In this document: positions 1 through 5,063 of the stretch, piece after piece
How the letters are laid out: each line of letters starts with the position of its first letter
Position numbering within the stretch: position 1 is the first letter of the stretch
Origin: Spirochaetales bacterium
Lineage (GTDB): Bacteria > Spirochaetota > Spirochaetia > JAGLYY01
Length of the DNA stretch: 5,063 nucleotides
Reading direction: 5' to 3'
Assembly (NCBI GenBank): GCA_023131935.1
Contig: JAGLYY010000339.1
Location: 1-5,063, forward strand
Position numbers and translations under genes: made by a program
Notes under the pieces: generated by a model
Seen by the model: only the letters and a program-made list of their open reading frames with translations
Told to the model about the DNA's origin: nothing
Databases searched by the model: none

Positions 1-68
1 GTATCATAACATTTTTTCATTAGGCAAATAAAGATAAGCGTTTTTAAGAGTTTCCTGGAAAGATATTG
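1..68. other. AT-rich gap at left edge
   Basis: This gap lies downstream of the leftward 607-residue gene. On the plus strand all three frames are stopped within the first 31 bases, so no gene enters from the left on that strand. On the minus strand an ATG at 20..18 opens a frame reading MKKCYD before the window ends. It could be the start of a following leftward gene, but no Shine-Dalgarno sequence sits at a normal distance. A perfect 11-base dyad (TTTCC-T-GGAAA) occupies 51-61. Nothing else is recognisable. Confidence 0.4.
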
Positions 69-1892
69 TTATTCACCGGTTTCCGGTGAGCTAAGCTCAG
101 TAGGGCTTTCCAGGATTAGCTCTAACTGTTCTTCCTGTTTCCGGTGACGAATTTTCAGAAAAAGATTGTCTCCCTGCTTGAGCCAGCCGCTTGAGTAGTG
201 CTGGAACCGGGTATCACTGTTCCAATTAATTCCAAAGAGGGAGAGTCGGGAAAAATCAGAGACACCGTGGAGAACAAAATGATGTGAAAATCCAGCAGGG
301 AAACTGAAGGTGAGGTTCTGCTTATCTTCCGTTGCCGTATAGGAGATTTCCCGGAGAGCGGACCAGAGGAACATTCCCTCTCCCAGGTTAGTGATATGGG
401 GATAGTAGGGGTTTGAGCTGAGATAGGGGTACAGTTCTTCGGGAGTTAATTCTCCCGCCATCTCCGGCGGGGAATTTTCGTCGAGGTGAACATAGGCGGG
501 CAGGATCGCGGTATCATCTTTCAGCTTGAGGGAGGATACAACAAGAGTTCGGCCTAAGAGGTTTAACAGATCATCGGTAAGGGTTGCGGCAGCAGTGGTG
601 AGAGCGAGACCTCCCCGTACCGAGTATTCGGTGCTAAGAAAACCTGTGGATAATTCAATGAAGACTCCCTTATCAGTTTTTCGAATAAAGGGGAAAAGAT
701 TAAACGCGGTACTGGCGAGAAGATCATGAACGCCGGTCATCCCATCGAATTCAGGTATCTCAAGCGCCTCAAGGAGTAAGATCATTTCTTTCGGGTCAAT
801 TGGAGGGTGTTCGCTGTAGTGATCGATACATTTTTCCCGGATTATCCCGTTATCAATAGCAAGAATCTGCTTGAAATAAGAGGATCCGGGGGCAAAGATA
901 TCTCCCTTATCAGAAAGCATCTGCAATTGCTGGTGATGATTTTCTTCAAGATTGGTAAACCAGTCATTCCCCACATTCACTGTGTTGCCGAGAAAAGGGC
1001 TTGATAGTATGGTAATGCTATCGGGATGGAGTTCAGCTCCCTGGTTCATCCGTTCAATCGCTATCCCATACTCATTCCGCAACAGAGCCTCAGATAAATA
1101 GGCCACAGCGGTTTTTTCAAGAAAATGCCCGCGGGATCCCGGAATGCTCCAGACGGCCAGAGTTGTATTGTACCGCCTTGACTTCCACCCGAGGTAGGCT
1201 GCATCAAAGTAATCCTGAAGCAGATTCTTATATTCCTCCACTCCGGTTTTTTGCAGAGATGATCCGAAGAAAAAAACATAGGGGTCGCTGATAGCGCTTT
1301 GCTGGAAACGAACCTCCCCCTTCCGGGGAATTCTCACGCGCTGTTCTTCCGGATAGAAACTGCCTCCCTCCGACAGTGAAAGATAATACCTTTCCGTATC
1401 GTCTCCTATGGACAGGAGGTTGAGCCCTTTCGGCTGGCTGAAGGTGTAACGGCCCGGGATGATATAGGGGATGATGATTTCCTTGAAATCCGGAGTGGTT
1501 CCGGTAAACTCAGGTCGGATTGAGAGAGCTTCATCCTGTTTTGAGACCTGAAAATTCAGGGCAAGATTTTTCTCAAAGAGGATCCTGAAGGTTTCTCCAT
1601 CCAGTTCGACTCCAATGAGATTTACCTTCTGCTCCTCACCCGCCGGGGTGATGAGGGAGATACTGCTGTTCCGATCAATCCTGGTGGTAAGTGATAGAAA
1701 AGAGACCTCAATCTCCTGTAATCCGGAGCTTGCCGCATGAAGGGATGATTTTCCTTTCCCGGTGATCTTTAATCCATCGAGTGAGGTCTTAAAGGTATCG
1801 GCAGCTCCGAAATGAAGGTAGAGAAAAAGGGCGATAAGTACAATATAGATAAATGGAATAAGAAGATACTTCTTTCCAACCCTGGTATTCAT
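69..1892 (-). CDS. Hypothetical membrane-anchored envelope protein, 607 aa
   Basis: I do not recognise this protein family. The start chosen is the ATG at 1892..1890, which puts a short basic N-terminus (MNTRVGKKY) directly before one hydrophobic segment at about residues 10-28. This looks like an uncleaved signal anchor with the rest of the protein outside the cytoplasm. The open frame runs upstream to 2078, but that extra 62-residue stretch is polar and would overlap the start of the divergent lipoprotein gene. Residues about 60-210 alternate hydrophobic and polar positions, as in beta-strand domains. Residues about 217-460 look mainly helical (for example YKNLLQDYFDAAYLGWKS and EMILLLEALEIPEF). 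Residues about 525-595 again look beta-rich, and the tail is acidic. The single cysteine is at 355. No catalytic motif is visible. The gene has no convincing Shine-Dalgarno sequence but does have a good promoter ending just before the ATG. The neighbours across the divergent promoter region are also envelope proteins, so an envelope role is an inference from anchor and context only. Confidence 0.85.
   Translation of the reverse strand: MNTRVGKKYLLIPFIYIVLIALFLYLHFGAADTFKTSLDGLKITGKGKSSLHAASSGLQEIEVSFLSLTTRIDRNSSISLITPAGEEQKVNLIGVELDGETFRILFEKNLALNFQVSKQDEALSIRPEFTGTTPDFKEIIIPYIIPGRYTFSQPKGLNLLSIGDDTERYYLSLSEGGSFYPEEQRVRIPRKGEVRFQQSAISDPYVFFFGSSLQKTGVEEYKNLLQDYFDAAYLGWKSRRYNTTLAVWSIPGSRGHFLEKTAVAYLSEALLRNEYGIAIERMNQGAELHPDSITILSSPFLGNTVNVGNDWFTNLEENHHQQLQMLSDKGDIFAPGSSYFKQILAIDNGIIREKCIDHYSEHPPIDPKEMILLLEALEIPEFDGMTGVHDLLASTAFNLFPFIRKTDKGVFIELSTGFLSTEYSVRGGLALTTAAATLTDDLLNLLGRTLVVSSLKLKDDTAILPAYVHLDENSPPEMAGELTPEELYPYLSSNPYYPHITNLGEGMFLWSALREISYTATEDKQNLTFSFPAGFSHHFVLHGVSDFSRLSLFGINWNSDTRFQHYSSGWLKQGDNLFLKIRHRKQEEQLELILESPTELSSPETGE
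73..89 (-). terminator. Possible weak terminator hairpin at the 3' end of the leftward gene
   Basis: A perfect 7-base inverted repeat (TCACCGG, 3-base loop, CCGGTGA) covers the last codons of the leftward gene and ends two bases before its stop codon is complete. The stem is GC-rich, so it would fold in RNA. The bases that follow on the minus strand are AT-rich but lack a run of Ts, so this is not a textbook intrinsic terminator. It may instead stabilise the 3' end of the message, or be fortuitous. Confidence 0.3.
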
Positions 1893-1900
1893 GAAAACAA

Positions 1901-1929
1901 ATTGTATCAGCAGGATGGGTCCTTTGCAA
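1901..1929 (-). promoter_or_regulatory. Predicted sigma-70-type promoter for the leftward 607-aa gene
   Basis: On the minus strand a -35-like TTGCAA (1929..1924, four of six consensus bases) is followed after exactly 17 bases by a -10-like TACAAT (1906..1901, five of six). The expected transcription start is about 1894, only one or two bases before the ATG at 1892. The message would therefore be leaderless or nearly so, which agrees with the absence of a Shine-Dalgarno sequence before that ATG. This is a prediction from motif match and spacing only. Confidence 0.5.
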
Positions 1930-1931
1930 CC

Positions 1932-1960
1932 TTGTGCATTTTGCCAGTGCCATATATAGT
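1932..1960 (+). promoter_or_regulatory. Predicted sigma-70-type promoter for the TPR lipoprotein-TraB operon
   Basis: A -10-like TATAGT lies at 1955-1960, and a weak -35-like TTGTGC (three of six consensus bases) at 1932-1937, with a 17-base spacer. The expected start near 1967 gives a leader of about 19 bases that includes the Shine-Dalgarno sequence. The two -35 boxes of the divergent promoters are separated by only two bases, so one bound regulator could affect both directions. The weak -35 makes this call less secure than the opposite promoter. Confidence 0.4.
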
Positions 1961-1970
1961 ATGGCTTTCC

Positions 1971-1978
1971 AGGGAGGT
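1971..1978 (+). promoter_or_regulatory. Ribosome binding site that fixes the lipoprotein start
   Basis: AGGGAGGT contains a six-base match (GGAGGT) to the 3' end of 16S rRNA and lies seven bases before the ATG at 1986. It decides the start in favour of 1986 over the upstream in-frame ATG at 1812, which lies inside the divergent gene and would bury the lipoprotein signal peptide. Confidence 0.85.
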
Positions 1979-1985
1979 TATTCCA

Positions 1986-3377
1986 ATGAGATCTCTTTTC
2001 CATCCGGGGAAGTCGAATGGTATTGTTCTTATTGCGTTGATCCTTTTTCTTCTGTTCTCCTGCGCCGGTACTCCTCATGTAGAGGAGAAGGGGGTAGAGG
2101 AGAAACCGGTGGTTATCGAGGAAACATATTCAAGTATCGGTTTTTATGTCTCCACAGGGGATATCGAAAAAGCGATTGCTGCTTTCGAAGAGGCATATTC
2201 AAGAGATCCGGAGGATCCGGAAACAAAAGTACTGTACTCCAATCTTCTCATGGCGGGTGGGCGGCTTGAGGAGGCTGCTGAGATTCTGAGGGGGGTATTA
2301 AATGAGGCTCCAGGGAATATCGATGCATTATATAACCTCGCTCTTCTTGAAGGTTTTTCCGGGAACAAAGAAGCAGAACTGGACATCCTTAAACACATTA
2401 TTGAAGTGGACCCTGTCAATTCCCGCGCGCATGCCTCCATCGGGGAGATTCGGATGGAGGAAAAGAATTATAAGGGCGCCCGGGAATCCTTTGAGGTCAG
2501 TTTATCCGAAGATCCGGAGAATATTGTTGCCCTTCTTGGATTTGGTAATCTGCTCATGCGGGAAGGAGATCTGGAAAAATCGGAGGAACTCCTTTCCCGG
2601 GCAATAGAAAATGAACCTGACTATGTCTTTGGGTATATTGACAGGAGCAGGACCAGATCCTACCTGGATGATATCCCTGGCGCCATCGATGATATTACCA
2701 GAGCTATTGAGCTTGATCCCGGGTTCTACTGGAATTATATTGATCGGGGCAAGATTCGTCTTGTTGACCTTCACGATCATGAGGGAGCCCTGGATGATTT
2801 CAACAGGGCCATCGAAATTGATGATGAGTATTTCCTTGCCTATGTGTACAGGGCCGGGATACAGAATGATCTTGGCAGGTACGCGGAGTCTCTGCAGGAT
2901 TATCTGAAGGTTGTTGAAAAAAAAACCGATTATTATTTTGCTTATAAACCCCTGGGGATCCTCCTCTTCATGAGTGAAGAGTACAGCAAGGCGCGGGAGT
3001 ATCTTTCCAGGGCATATGCTTATGAGCGGGGAAACCATTATACTCAGCTCCTCATTCTTCTTTCCTATGTAAAAGAGGGGAACACGAAAGGGGCGGAACA
3101 ATTTTACCGGGAAGCCCGGCTGCCCGCGGATAGTCTTTTCTATCATGTGGGCAGGGTTTTTATAGATCCGGGATATATAACCCATGCGATTGACAGGGTC
3201 AGTAAGGAAAAGGACTCGATGATGAAGGCAAGGATGTTGTATTACCTGGGATCCTGGTATCTGACGACTGACACCCCGACCGTTGGAGCCCGGCTGCTTA
3301 TGGAAGCGGCGGAAGCGGATATCATGGATGTTGAAGAGAAACGGCTCGCGGTCTGGGAGCTTGAAACTACTTTTTAA
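1986..3377 (+). CDS. TPR-repeat lipoprotein, 463 aa
   Basis: This is a predicted lipid-anchored scaffold for protein-protein contacts in the cell envelope. The N-terminus has a basic start, a hydrophobic core at about residues 12-24 and a lipobox L23-F24-S25-C26, so signal peptidase II should cleave before Cys26. A charged linker with a five-residue repeat (VEEKG, VEEKP) follows. From about residue 46 to 375 the protein is a run of roughly nine to ten 34-residue tetratricopeptide units. Typical signatures are GDIEKAIAAFEEAYSRDPEDPE, GRLEEAAEILRGVLNEAPGN, DIPGAIDDITRAIELDPG and EEYSKAREYLSRAYAYERG. The last 85 residues are helical but depart from the TPR consensus. No enzymatic motif is present, and TPR proteins of this kind cannot be given a specific partner from sequence. 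There is no Asp after the lipidated Cys, so by the enterobacterial rule it would go to the outer membrane, but that rule is uncertain elsewhere. The traB-like gene starts 23 bases downstream on the same strand, so the two are probably co-transcribed. Confidence 0.9.
   Translation: MRSLFHPGKSNGIVLIALILFLLFSCAGTPHVEEKGVEEKPVVIEETYSSIGFYVSTGDIEKAIAAFEEAYSRDPEDPETKVLYSNLLMAGGRLEEAAEILRGVLNEAPGNIDALYNLALLEGFSGNKEAELDILKHIIEVDPVNSRAHASIGEIRMEEKNYKGARESFEVSLSEDPENIVALLGFGNLLMREGDLEKSEELLSRAIENEPDYVFGYIDRSRTRSYLDDIPGAIDDITRAIELDPGFYWNYIDRGKIRLVDLHDHEGALDDFNRAIEIDDEYFLAYVYRAGIQNDLGRYAESLQDYLKVVEKKTDYYFAYKPLGILLFMSEEYSKAREYLSRAYAYERGNHYTQLLILLSYVKEGNTKGAEQFYREARLPADSLFYHVGRVFIDPGYITHAIDRVSKEKDSMMKARMLYYLGSWYLTTDTPTVGARLLMEAAEADIMDVEEKRLAVWELETTF
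2079..2104 (+). repeat. Short tandem-type repeat in the lipoprotein linker
   Basis: The 11-base unit GTAGAGGAGAA occurs at 2079-2089 and again at 2094-2104, a period of 15 bases. It encodes VEEK twice in the acidic linker between the lipidated cysteine and the first TPR unit. The period keeps the frame, so gain or loss of a unit would change only linker length. Confidence 0.6.
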
Positions 3378-3389
3378 AGATAAATATGC

Positions 3390-3395
3390 AGGAGA
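3390..3395 (+). promoter_or_regulatory. Ribosome binding site that fixes the TraB start
   Basis: AGGAGA lies five bases before the ATG at 3401. An earlier in-frame ATG at 3386 would place this purine run inside the coding region and has no Shine-Dalgarno sequence of its own. The start at 3401 is therefore preferred and shortens the protein by five residues. Confidence 0.7.
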
Positions 3396-3400
3396 TTAAT

Positions 3401-4582
3401 ATGAATAAGACGGGAAATATGACCCGTGTTCAACTTGGCAAACGGGAGATTTTACTTGTAGGGACTGCTCATGTATCCCGGGAGAGCGTTGATGAAGTTG
3501 AACAGGTAATCCTTGAAGAAAAACCTGAGCGGATTTGTATTGAAATAGATGCCACGCGATTTAAAACCATGACTGAAGGGCAGGACTGGCGGAGCTTGAA
3601 TATCGGAACTGTCCTGAAACAGGGGAAAGGTTTCCTTCTTATGGCAAATCTTGTTCTTACCTCTTTTCAACGCCGGATGGGTGTAAATCTCGGGACTAAT
3701 CCCGGGGACGAAATGAAAAAAGCGGCGGAGATAGCTGTTCGTGAGGAGATCCCTTTCTCCTTCTGCGATCGGGAGGTTCACGTAACTCTCCGTCGGGCGT
3801 GGGGACGGTCCAATTTCTGGAATAAAAATAAAATGCTCGCTTCCCTTCTTGGTTCAATCTTTGCGAAGGAGAAGCTATCGGAAGAGGAGATCGAGAAACT
3901 CAAAGAAAAGAGTGCTCTCGAGGATATGATGGAAGAACTGGCCGATTATATGCCCAAGGTGAAAGAGGTCCTCATCGATGAAAGGGACCAGTTCCTTGCC
4001 ACAAAGATTTTCGAAGCAAAGGAATCGAAAGTTGTTGCTGTAGTAGGCGCCGGCCACATGAAGGGCATTGTTTCCTGGCTCCATCGTCTCCATAAAGGGG
4101 AGGTTGAATCTGACCTCTCGGAAATTTCAAAGATTCCACCCCCCACCCGGATGAGCAAGATTCTCCCCTGGCTGATTCCCGCGATTGTCGTTGGACTCAT
4201 CGGTGCCGGATTCTTAATGTCGGGATGGAGGGAGGGGCTATCCATGTTCTGGATATGGGTCCTCGTAAACGGTACACTTTCGGCACTCGGGGCGATCATT
4301 GCTTTAGCACATCCGCTAACAATAATTCTCTCTTTTATCGCGGCCCCCATCACTTCACTGAACCCAACGATCGGGGTCGGGATTGTGTCTGGAATAATTG
4401 AGGCAACCATGAGGAAACCCCGGGTGAAAGATTTTGAAAATCTTCATGATGATATCGTAAGTATTAAAGGGTTTTACCGGAACAGGTTTACCCGGGCTCT
4501 TCTGGTATTTTTCTTTACAACTATCGGGAGCGCAATCGGTACTTTCATTGGCATTCCCTATCTCACTTCTTTGCTTGGATAG
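3401..4582 (+). CDS. traB: TraB/PrgY (Tiki-superfamily) membrane protein, 393 aa
   Basis: This is a member of the TraB/PrgY family, named for enterococcal plasmid proteins that reduce endogenous sex-pheromone activity and related to animal Tiki metalloproteases. The N-terminal domain (about residues 8-235) carries the two GxxH motifs of the superfamily: GTAH at 21-24 and GAGH at 216-219. Other conserved-looking blocks are the acidic CIEID near 46-50, CDREVHVTLRRAW at 122-134 and IDERD at 192-196. A charged helical segment lies at about 157-190. The C-terminal part has about four membrane segments (roughly 255-273, 281-303, 306-333 and 366-390). Between the last two is a conserved-style loop with MRKPRVKDFENL and FYRNRFTRALLVF. 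The length and layout match full-length bacterial and archaeal TraB proteins. No signal peptide is visible. It follows the TPR lipoprotein gene by 23 bases and probably depends on the same promoter. Family assignment is strong; metal-dependent peptidase activity is inferred from the family, and the real substrate is unknown. A role in conjugation pheromones is unlikely because no conjugation gene is nearby. Confidence 0.9.
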   Translation: MNKTGNMTRVQLGKREILLVGTAHVSRESVDEVEQVILEEKPERICIEIDATRFKTMTEGQDWRSLNIGTVLKQGKGFLLMANLVLTSFQRRMGVNLGTNPGDEMKKAAEIAVREEIPFSFCDREVHVTLRRAWGRSNFWNKNKMLASLLGSIFAKEKLSEEEIEKLKEKSALEDMMEELADYMPKVKEVLIDERDQFLATKIFEAKESKVVAVVGAGHMKGIVSWLHRLHKGEVESDLSEISKIPPPTRMSKILPWLIPAIVVGLIGAGFLMSGWREGLSMFWIWVLVNGTLSALGAIIALAHPLTIILSFIAAPITSLNPTIGVGIVSGIIEATMRKPRVKDFENLHDDIVSIKGFYRNRFTRALLVFFFTTIGSAIGTFIGIPYLTSLLG

Positions 4583-4597
4583 TGTTATTGCTAATGT

Positions 4598-4617
4598 CAG
4601 ATTGATGTATCTGCCGG
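4598..4617. other. Convergent gap, possible weak hairpin
   Basis: The gap between the convergent traB-like gene and radA is only 37 bases (4583-4619). It holds a 5-base stem (CAGAT, six-base loop, ATCTG at 4598-4613) followed by CCGGTTTT. There is no strong GC-rich hairpin with a long T run, so no convincing intrinsic terminator can be named for either gene. The segment TATCTGCCGG (4608-4617) also forms one arm of a longer inverted repeat with 4670-4679 inside radA. Confidence 0.3.
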
Positions 4618-4679
4618 TTTTAAGAACCTGATGGGAAGATCTTTTTCATTGCTTCCGCGATAGTTTCTGCCGGCAGATA
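4608..4679. repeat. 10-base inverted repeat across the radA 3' end
   Basis: TATCTGCCGG at 4608-4617 is the exact reverse complement of CCGGCAGATA at 4670-4679, with 52 bases between the arms. The right arm is part of a 12-base perfect palindrome, TCTGCCGGCAGA (4666-4677), in the radA coding region. In radA mRNA the arms flank the stop codon and could pair into a long-looped stem. The function, if any, is unknown and chance cannot be excluded. Confidence 0.45.
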
Positions 4680-5063
4680 TCCCCCCATATGCTCTTTTCT
4701 CTCTTCTTTTCTTGGTGGGCCGATAATTCGGATAAACCCCATATCGAGGGTCGTTTTTATCCGTCGGGGCATGTGGGAAACTGTTCGAATTTCCCCGGCA
4801 AGAGTCAACTCTCCCGCGATGGCTGTTTTTTCCGGAACAGGGATACCGGTCCTTGCGGAGTAAAGGGCCGCCGCAAGGGGGAGTTCGATTCCCACCTCAT
4901 TTACTCTGATCCCCCCGGCGATATTTACGTAGACATCCTGGTCATGAAATCGAAGGTTGAGGTGCTTTTCCAAAATGGCGGCGATCCTGGATACCCTCCC
5001 TGTGTCTATTCTTTCGGAGTAGGTTCTTGATATCCCCCCCTTCGCGGGGACTGTCAATGCCTG
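4620..5063 (-). CDS. radA: DNA repair protein RadA/Sms, C-terminal part (5' end outside window)
   Basis: RadA is a RecA-like ATPase that promotes branch migration and processing of recombination intermediates in DNA repair. Only the last 147 codons plus the stop are here; the zinc-finger, Walker and KNRFG parts, about 300 residues in a typical RadA of about 450, lie beyond the right edge. The reading frame stays open to the final base. The fragment starts QALTVPAKGG, matching the usual RadA junction of the form QALV.P into the Lon-like domain. It then shows TGRVSRIAAILEKH, DVYVNIAGGIRV and AGELTLAGEIRTV, the hallmark blocks of that domain. Lon itself is excluded because it lacks the DVYVN.AGG block and has a different catalytic region. 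Some positions differ from better-known RadA proteins: EVGIELPLAAAL where EPA.DLA.ALA is common, and RRIKTTLDMGF where R..EA.KLGF is usual. The divergence looks lineage-specific, not like decay. The gene faces the traB-like gene and its promoter is outside the window. Confidence 0.9.
   Translation of the reverse strand, partial: QALTVPAKGGISRTYSERIDTGRVSRIAAILEKHLNLRFHDQDVYVNIAGGIRVNEVGIELPLAAALYSARTGIPVPEKTAIAGELTLAGEIRTVSHMPRRIKTTLDMGFIRIIGPPRKEERKEHMGGYLPAETIAEAMKKIFPSGS

Noticed and set aside
1812..1985. Upstream in-frame extension of the TPR lipoprotein from ATG 1812
   Set aside because: It overlaps the anchor-coding start of the divergent gene, lacks a Shine-Dalgarno sequence and would bury the signal peptide; the site at 1971-1978 points to ATG 1986.
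1893..2078. Extended N-terminus of the leftward protein up to 2078
   Set aside because: The 62 added residues are polar with no domain, run antisense through the lipoprotein start and its ribosome binding site, and leave the signal anchor internal.
2203..2221. GATCCGGA repeated in tandem as a possible site
   Set aside because: It encodes the DPE-DPE turn at the end of the first TPR unit and is explained by the protein sequence.
2502..3185. 227-residue open frame antisense to the TPR gene
   Set aside because: It lies wholly inside the TPR gene, has no domain, and its composition mirrors the repeated TPR codons on the other strand.
3946..4410. 154-residue open frame antisense to the traB-like gene
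   Set aside because: It is a shadow of a well-conserved gene, with no family resemblance and no ribosome binding context of its own.
4689..5030. 113-residue plus-strand open frame over radA
   Set aside because: The minus strand here encodes a clear RadA C-terminal domain; the plus-strand frame is cysteine- and glycine-rich with no recognisable domain.
5055..5057. TTG at 5057..5055 as the start of a short 145-residue protein
   Set aside because: The frame is open to the window edge and the preceding residues Q-A continue the RadA QAL motif, so this is an internal leucine codon.

Overview
The window is a bacterial chromosomal segment carrying four protein genes, the last of them cut by the right edge. 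I see no RNA gene, insertion sequence, CRISPR array or phage gene. Base composition looks close to balanced and codon use looks even across the window. A TPR lipoprotein with an L-F-S-C lipobox, next to a TraB-family membrane protein and a somewhat divergent RadA, fits a free-living spirochaete or a relative. That placement is an inference from protein style, not from a marker gene.

Layout: positions 1-68 are a short AT-rich gap that may hold the start of another leftward gene. Positions 69-1892 (minus) encode a 607-residue protein of unknown function with a single N-terminal membrane anchor. Positions 1893-1985 are a 93-base divergent intergenic region with a plausible promoter for each direction placed nearly back to back. 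Positions 1986-3377 (plus) encode a 463-residue TPR lipoprotein. It is followed after 23 bases by a 393-residue TraB/PrgY-type protein (3401-4582, plus), almost certainly in the same transcript. A 37-base convergent gap separates this from the 3' end of radA (4620 to the window edge, minus), of which only the C-terminal Lon-like domain is present.

How the genes may work together: the rightward pair joins a lipid-anchored protein-interaction scaffold with a predicted membrane-bound metal-dependent hydrolase-like protein. The leftward gene adds a second envelope protein that shares their control region. Three adjacent envelope proteins of poorly known function suggest a small envelope module, but nothing in the sequence proves that they cooperate. 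RadA is a recombination and repair gene facing the other way and is probably unrelated to the module.
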